Of a stretch of 64,000 nt of DNA, positions 20,905-32,728 are shown piece by piece. Numbering within the stretch: the stretch's first letter is position 1; each line of letters opens with the position of its first letter. A model generated the notes under the pieces. The model was not told the DNA's origin and made no database searches. It worked only from the letters and a program-made list of their open reading frames with translations. Both the position numbers and the translations under genes were made by a program. Origin of the DNA: Anastatus disparis (lineage: Eukaryota > Arthropoda > Insecta > Hymenoptera > Eupelmidae); contig JAFFSR010000033.1 of assembly GCA_017163975.1 (NCBI GenBank), positions 450,001 through 514,000 on the forward strand, read 5' to 3'.

Positions 20905-23900
20905 TCAATCATTCTTTACTTTCTTACGATACTTAAAACTATTTACAAAAGCGGGCGGAGCATGGTTCCCTACGTTAACGCTAACGTCAAACCTAACTGT
21001 TTTTTTAATAGCGGTTTCTTTACAATCTCTTTTAAGGATGCTATCAGTTCTTTTTCTCTTTTTTAAGATAATAGGCACAAATCTTTCCTTTTTTTGCCTT
21101 TGTGGAACCGTACTTGCATCTTCAATGCTCCTGCCTTCGTCATTCTGTACAATATTGACAGTATCTGGCTGGCTGACCATTGTCGGTTGATCGTAATCTT
21201 GCTGGCCAACTTCAGCTGGGTTTGCCTCGTCTACCGGACCAATCTCGTCAGAGATTTCCTCTAACCGCTCTTCGACGGCGCTCCGCGCATCTTCTGCGTG
21301 ACGGTGGACTTCCACCTAAACCGACGTTTGATTCTGTACAGAGGTTTGCGAGGTATTGTTGGTTTGTGACGATGGCGTGGGTGGTTGCTCTTCGTCTAGA
21401 GCATCTTCCTGCACTCGTTGTCCGACTGGTGTCTGCTGTTCCTCATTTCTTAGGAAGAAGGCTGGTTTTAATCTATCGGCCGTTACCACCACATTCCTGC
21501 CGTTTTTCTTGATTGTATAGTTTCTACCACCGTCATGCCTCGCTATAACCTTATGCGGTCCCGTATATGGATGCGTAAGTGGTGGTTTAACCGCCTTCAC
21601 CCTTTCAAAAACGTGGGTGCTGTGATGCAATTCTTTAAAAACAAAAGGTTTTATTGCACAGTTGTGCGTGGCAGGCACTGGCTTAATTTGCCTTATGTAA
21701 TCTTTGAATTTAACAAGGAATTCGCCTGCATCATGCGCATTGATCTCACGAAATTTACAGAGATCACCCGGTACAGTCAGCGTCGTACCGTATAAAAATT
21801 CGGCGGGGCTTGCCCCCGTGTCCAGTCTCAAGCGCGTGCGCAGACCAAGCATTACGGTAGGCAAGACCCTGGTCCATTTAGCGGTCTCTGTGTGGCACAT
21901 GATTGCGGCTTTAAGAACACGGTGCCATCTCTCGACAATACCGTTGGAGGCTGGATGATATGGTGTCGTCCTGACCTTCTTACACCCGATATAATTTAAC
22001 AGCTGTTTAAACAACTGCGCCTTAAATTGCCTCCCTTGATCGCACGTAATAATCACCGGTGCGCCAAATCTCGCCACCCAATTATCATAAAAAGCGCGTG
22101 CAACTGTAGGAGCGGATACATCTTGCAGCGGAACTGCCTCTGACCAACTTGAAAATTTATCTATCATTGATAGAATATATCTGTACCCTTCACATGATGG
22201 AAGTGGGCCCACGAGATCTACATGAACATGGGTGAAACGAGCATCTGGCTCGGCAAATTTCGATGGTAAAAATTTGTTCTCGCGAGAGATTTTAGATTTT
22301 TGGCAATTAATTCATGCCTTGCACCATGCAGCTATCTCCTGGTTCATCTTGGGCCATACGTATTGCTGTCTAATCAGCTTAGCTGTTACTTTGCCCGACG
22401 GATGCGAGTTTTGATTGTGAAAAAGATTAATAATATCCTGTCTTAATTCTTTAGGGACGTAAGGGCGGAAAACCTGATCTACTAATTCTACGTAAACGAA
22501 GGTCTTACCGGCTCCCCATTGCAGCTTGATTAATTTAAGGGGATGACTAGGGTTATCTAAAATCGACTTTAATTCCTCATCCTCTAGCTGCTTTTCTGCT
22601 AGTTCCTCTAAAGAAAAAAAAGTAGGAAATCTTACGTCCTCGATCCTTGATAAGGAATCTGCTACTGCATTACCTTGGCCAGAGAGATAGCATATTTCCG
22701 TGCTAAATTCCGCTATATATGATAGCCTCCTACCATGAATTGCAGGGCAATCCTCTGTGTTTTGCGCAAGTGCGTAAATGAGCGGCTTATGATCGGTATA
22801 AATTTTTAACTCCCGACCCTCAAGATAGTATCTAAAATATTTAAGCGCTTCATAAATAGCTGACAATTCCTTGTCTAAAACACAATAATTCCTTTGCGCA
22901 GGTGTGAATTTTTTAGAAAAAAACGCTAATGGTTGCCACGAGTCACCTACTAATTGCTCCGACGACGTGCCTATCGCGAAGTTCGAAGCGTCCGTTACGA
23001 CTCTAACTTGCGCGTTTTCTGCTGGGAACGCTAAATAAGCTACCTCTGTTAATTCTTTTTTAGTTTTTTCGAACGCGTCTTCGGCTTCTTTTGTCCATAC
23101 TATAGGACGTTTATCTTTTTTCTTAATATCACTAATTAATGCATTTAAATGGCGCTGCGTTTCAGCTGCATGCGGTAAACATTTTCTATAAAAATTAATC
23201 ATACCTAAATATCTACGCATATCATCTTTAGTCTCTGGCTCAGGGAATTCTACTATAGCTTTAACTTTACTTGGGTCCGGGCCGAATCCTTCCCCGCTTA
23301 CCTGGTGTCCAAGGAATATTAACTCCAACACGCCGAACTTGCATTTATCCACGTTCAAACGTAAGTGAAACTTGGTGAGCAGTTCAAATACAATTTTAAG
23401 GTGTTCCTCGTGCTCCTCTGGCGATGAAGATGCAACGAGAATATCATCCACGAACGTGAATGCAAAGTCCAAATCTCCCAGGGCTAGATTGACGTACCGC
23501 TGGAAGGTTTGAGCGGCATTTCTGAACCCGAACGTCATCACAAGATACTCGAAAAGACCGAAAGGCGTCACAACTGCAGTTTTAGGCACGTCTTCCGGAA
23601 AGATTGGTATTTGTGAAAACGCCTGCTCGAGGTCCAGCGCGGAGAATATACTTTTATTGTGTAAATTACTTGTAAAGTCGTATAAGTGCGGCAAGGGGTA
23701 CCTGTCAGAAACCGTAACGTTATTTAATTTACGATAATCGCCGCAAATACGCCAGCTTCCGTCCTTCTTGGGTACCATATGGATGGGTGTAGCCCACGGA
23801 CTTTTCGAAGGTATACAAATACCCTCCTCGACCCATTTCTCGAACGCCTTCTTGGCGGCTCTGAGCTTCTCTGGTGGAAGTCTACGAGGCCTTTGTGCGA

Positions 23901-24465
23901 CGGGAGGCCCTGTTGTCTTAATGTAGTGGTATACGCCCCTATGTTTTGCCGGCAAGGGATCTTCTACACTAACTATTGAAGGATACTTTCTTAATAACTT
24001 CGCGTATTTATTACCCGGGTCAACGATCGATACTTGAACTAATGCGGCGGTTTTGTTGAATCCTTTGACGGACTCTTGCGTCTCACCATCCACCAGTCTT
24101 CTTCTCGTAAGATCTGGTAGTAGATGGTATTGTTTCAGCATATCTTGGCCTAAAATCGCGTATGGCACGTCTGCCACGATAAATGTCCACCCGAATCGTT
24201 TATTTTTAAAACCTAGGTCTAATTGCATATGGATTGTACCATATGTGCTTATTCGCGTGTTATTCGCGGCATATAATTGGAACTTGACAGGTTGCTCGCG
24301 TTGACCTTTGCTTTTTGGAATAAGCGAAACTTCTGCGCTCGAATGAATTAAAAATGTTTTACCCGAGACTTTATCTTTAATATGGAGACGTATTGACTCG
24401 ATACCCGACGCGCACGCCTCATCTACGCGTCGTTTTGGGGGTTGAAAGGCTTGACAACGTCTTCT
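20905..24465 (-). pseudogene. pol: Gypsy pol: protease, reverse transcriptase, RNase H, integrase
   Basis: One frame runs from about 24465 to 20905 with two internal stops. The protease segment reads LIHSSAEVSLIP where the family has a catalytic D-S/T-G triad, so the aspartate is gone; YAILGQDML follows. RT: DYRKLNNVTV, SALDLEQAFSQIP and the catalytic FVDD box (about residue 260 counted from the ATG at 24228). RNase H: VVTDASNFAIG (Asp ~413), YTDHKPL. Integrase: an H-H zinc module, then a TGA at 22312-22314 just where the first Cys of its CxxC pair is expected, then the core with MIDKFSSW, CDQGRQF and VERWHR (D, D, E). A TAG at 21316-21318 separates a Lys/Glu-rich C-terminal tail (21315-20905). 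RT and integrase active sites remain; the protein cannot be made intact. Confidence 0.9.
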
Positions 24466-24590
24466 CTCCTATTCGGACTTCTCGCGTTATTAGTCGGTCC
24501 AAAACTGTTACTTCTTCTGAAATTTTTATTTTTCCCGTCCAAATTGTTCCACGCACAGGGTTTTATACATCTATAAGCTTTATTTCCGTA

Positions 24591-25856
24591 TTAAGCATGA
24601 TATTTACAAAACTTATTTGCGGATCTACTTCTATTTCTATCTTTATTATCGTGACTACGAGATCTTGTTCGTCTCCCACTGGCATAGTCGCGTTTCTTAT
24701 TCAATTGGTCTTGCACGACTGCTTCTATTCTCGCTATTTCTTCCGCGTTATCTTTTCTTTTTTTGACCGCGTTTATCTCCTTTTTACTTTCTAGCAGATT
24801 TTTATATACTTCATCCGCGTGTCTAACGAGTGTCGCTTCATCCGTGTCTGCACCGTATCCCGCCATATAATATTTAATACTAGGGATGAGGTTATGCCTC
24901 CATGCCTCGAGCACCATTTGCCGAGGGATCCGTCCTCTTGCTATATTCAGCATCTCGCTTGGGAACATCGAAGGTTTTTTGTTTCCCATTTTGTAACCAG
25001 CGAAAAGGATTTTAGATTCACTTTTGGCGGATCTTCCGTATTTTTCTAGTAAGTGACTTTTTAATCCTTCGTATCTTTGTCCCAGCAGCAATAATTTAGT
25101 AATCTCGGCCGCCTCATAAATTACGCTTTTATCGAGATTAGTTATCAACGCGTAAAATTTTGCGTTATCGTCCATCGGCCTAGGAAAGTTAATCTGGCTC
25201 TCGAAAATGCTAAACCACGTATCCGGCTCGTGCTGCCAAAAAGGCAAGTTAACATTTCGCGTACCGTAATGGTAACTGCCGCCTCCTACGCCCGGAGTAG
25301 GTATGGGAACTTCTTGATTAGTATTTGCAGCGTCGATACGCCTTTGATTATCTAGCGTCGGTATAGGGTCTATTGATGGTACGTTGCCTCCTGTCGGTAT
25401 ATTACCGACCACGTTATTATTACCGACCATAGCTACTGGTTTACCTACACTCGCTTTCAACGCATCGATCTCTTCGCGCATTTTTTCTTCTAATTTGTCG
25501 CGTTCTTCTAGCTTAGTGAACCAAACTTCATAATCTTCTGTATATTTATCGCGTAACTGATGCATTCTCTCGCGGTGCGTCCTCTCTTGGGCTTTTACAA
25601 ACTCCTCGAACCTATTTCCTATTGGTGCTTTATTTGCACCATTTTCCGCGATGCCCCCGTCAGCCTCCAGCGGACTACTTTGCGGATTTTTTAACCCTAT
25701 TCTTCGACTATCTACTTGTTCTTTAAATCTATTATACGAATTTGGTGTCTGTTGAAGGTCTAAATTATCGTTTATAACCTCATTCACCCTAGCAATTTTC
25801 GTGATATTAAGCGCGCTGTCATTGTCAACTTCTATGTTAATACTCATTTTGCGCAT
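24591..25856 (-). pseudogene. gag: Gypsy gag, truncated by a stop in the zinc knuckle
   Basis: 421 codons from ATG 25854-25856. The N-terminal half is polar with a coiled-coil-like region (residues ~90-135, RTHRERMHQLRDK, EERDKLEEKMREE). The capsid part contains NLPFWQHEPDTWFSIFESQ and later GRIPRQMVLEAW, typical of arthropod Gypsy capsids. The end is basic (RRTRSRS) and stops at TAA 24591-24593 after CKYHA. In the same frame the codons after the stop continue with a C...C pair (RCIKPC), so the stop lies inside the CxxH...CxxxC nucleic-acid-binding knuckle. Gag packages the RNA into particles; this copy would lack a complete knuckle. Confidence 0.85.
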
Positions 25857-26739
25857 GTTAACAATTAAAAAAAAAAATATACGTTAATCAAGATGCGCAA
25901 TGCGCTCCGAAAACGGTCTGTCTAAAATAATTGATCGGTCCAATAATAATTAACTAAATACATAATTGCAGTACGAGCGGTTAAAATAATAATTCACGCT
26001 ACACGACTTTAATAAATTAAACAATACAACAAAAATTATATACAATATAAAAAAAATAATACATAAATTATTTACAATTTGAAAACAATTTATGACGTAA
26101 TAAATTAATACGACACGAATTTACATAAATTATGTACAATTTAATAAATAAATAAATAACAACGATACATGAATAAATAAATTAATAACAACACGAATAA
26201 ATAAATTAGTAATGACACGCTCGCATATACAATTGAATATTTATTACAATAAATAATCCAGAATATGAATATATTATAAAACAATTCTATCCCCTGTACG
26301 AAATTCTCGCTTTGTTTGCGAGATAATTTTGGGTCCAAACGCGCCTTGTTTACGTTACTCAACTAACTACTGTGCTTTTCAAAACATAAAAGGTCGCGTT
26401 CTAACGGTTTTTTGTCACCTATCAACTTTAAACGGTCACCTCGAGTTCGTTCAAATATTCTAAAATTTTCGATTTAAATATTAAAATTTACCTCGCGAAT
26501 TTTCTTTGTTCTTAAAATTTTTCGCGAACTTTCACTCTCCTCGATACACTCACATCAAATTATTCACATTTACTTGTATTTTGCACTTACAATATCTCGT
26601 ACATGCGATGGTTTTACAATTTTTACATTTCTTTTCTACTTATTATTTGTTAATACGTGGAAAATAGAATGTTAATTACTATTAATTTTGATATTTTAAG
26701 AATAAATATCTTGTTTAGCCAAGTAAACCCTAGTAGCTT

Positions 26740-26773
26740 GTACCTATAAAAGAGGCGAAAAGCCAGTAGGCAC
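26740..26773 (-). repeat. Conserved hairpin, copy 2 (Gypsy 5' leader)
   Basis: GTACCTA pairs with TAGGCAC (six of seven positions) around ctataaaag...aaaagccag. The body matches copies at 20740 and 26859. Confidence 0.55.
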
Positions 26774-26858
26774 AGAGCTCCAGGACGTCCTTAGCTGCGC
26801 AAGATAACATATATACATCAATTTGCTGCTCTGATAGACTCAGATGCCCCAGAAGTAC

Positions 26859-26893
26859 GTGCCTATAAAAGTAGCAAAAAGCCAGCAGGAAAC
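26859..26893 (-). repeat. Conserved hairpin, copy 3 (Gypsy 5' leader)
   Basis: GTGCCT...AGGAAAC surrounds ataaaagtagcaaaaagccag, clearly related to the copy 119 bases upstream. The stem is weaker than in copy 1. Confidence 0.5.
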
Positions 26894-26966
26894 GTACCTC
26901 AAGACCCTTTGTAGCACAACAGCATTGAATATTTAAGAAAAAACTGAATATTTTACGCTTTCCACG

Positions 26967-26970
<4 letters not shown>

Positions 26971-27018
<48 letters not shown>
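26971..27018. repeat. (TA)n microsatellite
   Basis: Alternating TA for about 48 bases within the Gypsy leader. Confidence 0.95.
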
Positions 27019-27020
<2 letters not shown>

Positions 27021-27573
27021 TTTATATGTGTATCAATTAAATGAGAAAAGAGAAGAAACTTTACGAACTGACCGCTAAGGCGAATTTTACTTTGACTTAT
27101 AATATATTTCACGCTTATTTCGCGTTTACCATGCTCCGCCTGCACACGCAATACAATTTTTACGTAGAACGTGTCCGCAGTACTTATGTCGCACTTGCTT
27201 CTGGAGCTGTGTACAAATCTCTCTTATGACACATGTACGCGACTTAATTGCACGTTACAGGATATCATACACTCTATGCACTCTAAACTTTGTGTGCACT
27301 GTATGTGACTCAGAATGCGCCTAACAGTACACAGAATTCCAAACTATTTGCGAGTTATGCAGAAGAAAAGATTGATGCTTTTCTCTGCGCCGCTAAATAG
27401 CTTCTTTTTCTTTAAAAAAAAATAAAATAAACCTCGTTTTATCACCTTTGATATTCCCAAAGGAGGCAGCGTGCTGCTTCTCTTTGTCCCTTTGACCTGC
27501 CGGTCGGTGGTGATGATTCTCGATGAAGAGATGATACCTCGCGACGCGGCTTGAATCTTGCAGAACGTGTCCC

Positions 27574-27591
27574 GAAGACTCGGTGTCACCA
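27574..27591 (-). promoter_or_regulatory. Gypsy primer-binding site
   Basis: On the minus strand TGGTGACACCGAGTCTTC starts two bases inside the 5' LTR. The leading TGG is the complement of a tRNA CCA end, the normal primer for minus-strand DNA synthesis. I cannot name the tRNA with confidence. Confidence 0.75.
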
Positions 27592-27593
27592 AT

Positions 27594-27845
27594 TGTGGGG
27601 CCTGGGACTCCAACCAAAAGCCACACAGTATAGATGAGAGAAGGTAGAGGTTTTAAGGTTAAGTTGAATGAGTACACGAGAAATATGGTTAAGAGTTGTA
27701 TTTGCTAAAGCCAGGGATACAGTCGGTAGTCAAGTGAGGGAGTAACGTTCGCACGCTAGAACGTTAAGTGGTCTCAGACGGAAAGGGATGCCTGTCTGTC
27801 ATACGATAGGCTACTAATACATGTTCACACATACATGCCCCCACA
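27594..27845 (-). repeat. Gypsy 5' LTR
   Basis: 252 bp, TG...CA bounded, about 14 differences from the 3' copy. It is followed by the GGGC target duplication at 27846-27849. Confidence 0.95.
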
Positions 27846-27938
27846 GGGCCTATATCTCTGGTCCTAGGGCCACTAGAGGGCTGAAATTTTCTTTAAATAC
27901 TTAATTTATATGATGAAAAAACATTAAAATTTGGTACA

Positions 27939-27941
<3 letters not shown>

Positions 27942-27985
<44 letters not shown>
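27942..27985. repeat. (TA)n microsatellite
   Basis: About 44 bases of alternating TA, directly abutting the start of dispersed repeat copy A. Confidence 0.95.
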
Positions 27986-27988
<3 letters not shown>

Positions 27989-29078
27989 TAGACTGGTCGT
28001 TATTTCCCAAAACTTACTGAGCATCGCTTCCGACCGTTAGATCGATGTGTTTGTACTAAAAATTAAAAAAGTAGCTGGAATATCTTGGAATAGAGATTTA
28101 ACCTTGCCGAATTGCAAAAAACCGTATTTTTTTTGTTTTTCTTATTTTTCTTTTTTTTACATACAGAGCTATGACTAAACAAATGTGTAAGATCCTCCTT
28201 TGCACTTCTTTTATTATGGTTAGCTAGAATAATATATTATGGAGTTATTTTAGAGCCAAAAAAAATTTTTTTTCGGAATCGTTGCTTTTAGATTATGAAA
28301 AAAATTTCACAAAAACGTGTTTATTTTCGTGTATTTTAAGGTTAAAAATACGTTATAATTTTTTTTATTTAAACGACCAATACAACGTCAAAGTAGGCTT
28401 AATGATCTCCAATTCTCTTTTTTTAAAAGTTCCTAGGTGCTTCTGATACTGAGATATGGCCATTTGATTTCGATAGGAATTTCGTAGAATAAAATCTGTG
28501 AACATCGTGAGCATGAAATTGACTATCAACATTTTTTTATCACAAATTCACTTTCAAAGCACATAAAAACGGTCTAAGAAAAGCAAAATAAAGGTATTAA
28601 TTCAACCAAAAAGTGGTGCTGTCTGCCACACAGTCAGAGTTATGAAATTAATAAATACCCATATAGAAATAATTTTCTTAAATATCTGTTAATATTTTTA
28701 AATAACAAACTGTAAATAATTATTAAAAACTGTTGGAAATAAAACATTCATAAGAGTTATTTACACTTATTTACTATCATTTACGGTTATTTATAGTTAT
28801 TTACAGTTATTTACGATTATCAACTGATTTTAACAGTTATTTACTATAATTCACATATATTTATAGTTGTTCACTATTATTTACATAAATTTACAGTTAT
28901 TTACTCTTAATTACTATTATTTACATTTTTCAAAATTTTTAGGCTAATAAATAATTTATTGTTATTTATGATTATTTATTATTATTTACAGTTATTTATA
29001 ATTTTTTATTATTATCTACAGTTATTTATAATTATTTATTATCATTGTCTTAGATAATTTTTTGTAACGCATGTACTT
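27986..29078 (+). repeat. Dispersed ~1-kb non-coding repeat, copy A
   Basis: It begins tattagactggtcgttattt and ends ttgtcttagataatttttt. It has a conserved body (cgatgtgtttgtactaaaaa, aggtgcttctgatactgaga) and a 3' part of degenerate ttatttac(a/t) units (28760-29040). Copies B (48030-48668, minus), C (51178-52234, plus) and D (59777-60819, minus) share this order. No ORF and no terminal inverted repeat is evident. Each copy abuts TA-rich DNA at its tattag end. Confidence 0.85.
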
Positions 29079-29097
29079 GCTGCCTAAGGGTGACGGC

Positions 29098-29504
29098 ACA
29101 CGAGTTACGGAAATTTTCATTAAAAAATTGAACAATGAAAACCACAATAATTTTGAATTATGGCCCAATTGATTTCGTTATTGTTTTGAAATACCAAATC
29201 ACATGACTCCAAAAAAAACCATATTGCTGTAATCTATATTTTTAAATAATAGATTAAAGTCATAATATCATAAAAAATAGTTTTTACCTAGATGTTTATC
29301 ATATATTTTTATATAATTTGGGGTTTGTAATTTTAAAAATTTCAATAATTATGTATAAAAGCGAAGTTAGAATATAATTACGACAAAATAAAAGTACTCT
29401 ATGTGATTTGTCATTTTCAAGTAACGGAATCAATTGCGCTATAATTCAAATAATCCATGTCGGTTTACGTCGTTTTATTTTTTTATATTAATGTGTCGTC
29501 ACCC
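29098..29504. mobile_element. 407-bp MITE with TAA target duplication
   Basis: Ends GGGTGACGGCACA and TGTGTCGTCACCC, with TAA on both sides (29095-29097 and 29505-29507), the three-base target typical of PIF/Harbinger elements. The arms continue inward (ttgaattatggcccaattgatttcgtta mirrors the other side with changes). No coding sequence. Confidence 0.8.
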
Positions 29505-29507
29505 TAA

Positions 29508-29787
29508 GGGCGATTCTCCATGGATACCCGTGGTATTATCTGTACCCTATACCGTAGCATTACCCCTATTCCGTCCAAACTTTTCATAAAGTTTGCCATC
29601 TTCATTATTTTGTGCTCTTTGGAGAGTTCGATATTGGACCGAAGAATCGCATCTACATAACTTTCACATATCGAACCTTCCAATGAGCGCGAAAGAATAA
29701 ACATGGCAAACTTCATGAGAAATTTGGACGGGATAGGGGTAATGCAACGGTACGGGGGTAATCATGGATATCTATGGAGAATCGCCC
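29508..29787. mobile_element. 280-bp palindromic MITE abutting the previous one
   Basis: Ends GGGCGATTCTCCATGGATA and TATCTATGGAGAATCGCCC. The arms extend through gcattacccctattccgtcc and gtttgcca to a centre near 29640. The left side shares the TAA (29505-29507) with its neighbour; the right side has TTA (29788-29790). The target duplication is therefore not clean and the two insertions may be nested. Confidence 0.75.
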
Positions 29788-29877
29788 TTAGGGCCTTTGC
29801 ATGTAAGAGGGAAAAAGAAACATTAAGGTATACGAAGGAAAAACTACGTGTCGGTGTATTTTTTATTCCTTCTTATA

Positions 29878-30301
29878 TGTGAGGGTTAGATCAAATGGAG
29901 CGGATACAGAACATCAATTCTGCATCATTGTATCCGTGAAATTTTTTTCCTATATTTATATTGTACGGTATTTAGCTAAAAAATTGTTGAAAATAGCATA
30001 CAAATGTGACCGAGAATTTTAAATTAACAACAAAAATGTTAAAAAAGTTAGAAATAATCACTCGATATTATTCTAATCAAAATCTTTCCTTGTACAGATA
30101 AAATATATTTTGTTTTTATAACCAAACATTTTAATAAACATCATAATTTTTTAATTATAATAATGTCAATTAATGTTACAGAACTTCTACTCCGCTCCAT
30201 GTAAATATAGGGAAAAAGTTTTACGGAGTATCAGAATACGCAATTGACGTTCTGTGACGTTCCGTAGCCTATTTTCCGCTCCATCTAATTTCACCTTGAG
30301 A
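29878..30301. mobile_element. ~420-bp inverted-repeat MITE
   Basis: The left arm (gttagatcaaatggagcgga...tcctatatttatattg) mirrors the right arm (catgtaaatatagggaaaaa...ttccgctccatctaatttca). Homology is over about 80 bases per side with scattered changes. The middle is AT-rich and non-coding. No target duplication resolved. Confidence 0.65.
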
Positions 30302-31529
30302 GTTTAGCAGTTTCTCATTTCAGAGCTCTGCAATAGAAAATTACTAGACATTTCTAGATGTGAGGCTTATAAAGGCTGATACCATTTCAAATCGAACAGC
30401 CTCTATACACTCGAGTCATCAATCACTGCACCGATGGAGTATGTTATTCTACTCTAAAAATAATGAGACACGTATTTTTTTTTTTTTTTTGTTTTTTTGC
30501 TAAAATATCAAAATTGCATAAGATATGCACATTTGAAAATTGCATACAGAAATTAAATGTTCAAACTGAAAAAGTTGACAATAACTTTAGAGGGCTATCG
30601 TTTTACCAATTCTCAATGAATTTTGGTAAACCTTTGTATGTTTTATTCCGTTTTGAGCCCTCTTTAATTCGGTGCAATAAATTTAAATAAAAATTAAAAA
30701 ATGACTGAGATATATGCATTTTACCAAAAAAAATAGTTTTTATGCACATGCATTTTTCTCAAAAAGGCCATCTTTTTTTTGCTGAAATTTTTTGGGCTGA
30801 TAGAGGACCAAATTACCTATCTAATGGTATCTGTTTGATCCCGTATTTTTTTGTTTGGAACGGGAAAACAATTCACAAATTTTATTGTAGAAAAATGCTT
30901 GTATATACGTTCGGAAGTCTTGAGCAATCTACATTCAAACGCTGTGGCATGCTTCGCTCATCATTTGTATACATCTGTATGTATATACTATCAATAGTGA
31001 TATATTTACATACAGGGTGTCCCATTTTAAACGTTTCACCTAACTAATTCGTAATATGAGCCTCCAATCGAAATTATGACAATGGTGAAAGTTGTATGCT
31101 ATTCAGGGGGAAATCGAATGGTGACCTTAAAATTGACCTTGAATGTCATTTTCTAGGACATTTGAAGGTCAGCTTCGATTTTTCTAATGTAACTCCTATT
31201 TTTTCCACGCATTCGAATTCCTCTTTAAAAAATATGTAGGTTTTACTTAAAACGTTTTTTTTGCAAGTGCTTCTCTTTCTTGCTAACGAGCGCAAAAGAT
31301 CAACCAGACAGCTAAAGCGATAATCACATACCGCAGGAAGACCAGTTAACTCAATGAATGTGAAACTTGATACCATGGATGAGTTGGCGATCGAAGCTGA
31401 CAAAACATAACCTAACACACCGCTAATTGGCACCTTAACCTAAAACAACGTTCTCTAGAATCAAGCGAGGTAATCAAGAATAAAAAAACAACCTTACTTT
31501 TTTTTAAAACTTTTTTTTTCATTCGCATC

Positions 31530-31653
31530 CACCAGTTAAGGCAATAGCTAGTTAGCATCCGGCTAATTAAGACAAGAGCTGGTTAGCATCCGGTTAGTTA
31601 AGGCAAGAGCTGGTTAGCACCCGGCCAGTTAAGGCAAGAATTAGTTAGCATCC
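31530..31653. repeat. 31-bp minisatellite, four units
   Basis: Units of the form ggYYAgttaaggcaagagctggttagcatcc start near 31530, 31561, 31592 and 31623. It lies between the left TIR and the transposase of the mariner-type element. Confidence 0.85.
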
Positions 31654-31695
31654 AGTGAATTATGACTTTAGATGTTCGAACGTTGCTCCATTTTC

Positions 31696-32728
31696 TTACC
31701 GACAAAGTGCAGTTCTCCTTCGAAAGCTTGAAACGGTATCAAGAAGTACCTTGCACGTTATGTTTGCGCTGGCTTCTGTAATTCTAGCTTCAATATTTTC
31801 TATTATCGTTGGTCTAGTTTTATAAACAACGTTTCTTATGTAACCCCATAAAAAAATCAAGAATTGTTAGATCGAGTGATCTTAATGGCCACGCTACGGA
31901 ACATCCTCCACCTATCCATCTATTGTTAAACTGCGGATGCAGAAATTCTCTCACATTTCTTGAATAATGTGGTTGTGCGCCATTATGCTGAAACCACATT
32001 TTCGATCTCATATCCATATCAACGTTTTCAAGCAAAGTTGGAAGTTTATCTCTAATTAGTTGCAAATATCTTTCTCCAATTACAGAGCAATCAAAGAAAT
32101 GCGGGCCAACCAGATACCCATTCACGATACCACACCATACCGTAACACTCCAGCGATACTGATTATTAATCTCTTGCATCCAGTGAGGATTGATCGGAGA
32201 CCAGTAGTGGCAATTGTAATGATTCAAGATGCCAGTGCTTTGGAATGTTGCCTCGTCACTAAAAAGATCGTAGTTGAAAAAACATTGATAGATGGTATTT
32301 TGTTATATTGCCCACTGATAAAATTCTCTTCTCTTCTAATGATTTGCTTCGCTTAAAGCTTAGTTTAGAGTAATATGGTACGGGTGATATTTTAATTTTT
32401 TCAAATATCTACTAGCCGTTGATTTTGGAATACCTATTGTAGATTGAATCTTTCATAAGCTAACGTGAACATTTAAATGCACCATGGCTAGTACAGCTAT
32501 CACACGAGGATTATTTTAATAATCAATGGTAGTCAGAGACTTTCTTTTCCGAAAAAACTGTCCTCGTCGTCCCCGCAACTCAATTTCTCGAATAATCTTA
32601 TGATCTGGATGTTTTTCTCTGAGAGGAAAACGGTTTCGGTAAAGCCTTTCTGCTGGTCTATAATTTCACTGACATTCTCCTAAAATAAGAAGAATGTCAA
32701 CAATCTCATTGCCCGTGTAGTCTGGCAT
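31696..32728 (-). pseudogene. Mariner-like transposase, full length but with stops and a frameshift
   Basis: From ATG 32726-32728 (MPDYTGNEIVDILLILGEC) to TAA 31696-31698 the remnant spans ~344 codons, normal for the IS630/Tc1/mariner family. An N-terminal helix-turn-helix region (YRPAERLYRNRFP, then GRRGQFFRKRKS) precedes the catalytic part. Candidate acids: D in FSDEATF, D/N box in WFQHNGAQPHY (N where mariner has D), and the third acid in PRSLDLTILDFF. Stops occur after GEC, within the linker (IDY*, NH*, AI*), and a frameshift lies at DFF. It is flanked by TIRs of its own element, so it was probably the mobilising enzyme of this copy. Confidence 0.8.

Larger units (their letters stand above)
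25857..27573 (-). other. Gypsy 5' leader, non-coding
   Basis: 1.7 kb between PBS and gag with only short ORFs. It holds low-complexity aataaataaatt blocks (26140-26220), two TATA-containing hairpins (26740-26773, 26859-26893) and a (TA)n tract (26971-27018). The leader is long for Gypsy and probably expanded by repeats. Confidence 0.6.
19164..27845 (-). mobile_element. Gypsy-type LTR retrotransposon, full length, inactivated
   Basis: The two 252-bp LTRs (19164-19415 and 27594-27845) begin tgtggggcctggg and end ccaca. They are flanked by a 4-bp duplication GGGC (19160-19163 and 27846-27849). About 14 mismatches separate the LTRs, so the insertion is not recent. The order protease, RT, RNase H, integrase on the minus strand defines Gypsy/Ty3. 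The element has long non-coding segments: 1.7 kb between the 5' LTR and gag, and 1.0 kb before the 3' LTR. At least three in-frame stops and a lost protease aspartate show that it cannot move on its own. Confidence 0.95.

Noticed and set aside
21180..24304. Several plus-strand ORFs over the Gypsy pol
   Set aside because: Shadows of the minus-strand pol frame.
31146..31433. 95-codon minus-strand ORF and its mirror at 33733-33933
   Set aside because: Both lie in the mariner TIRs and mirror one another; not called as genes.
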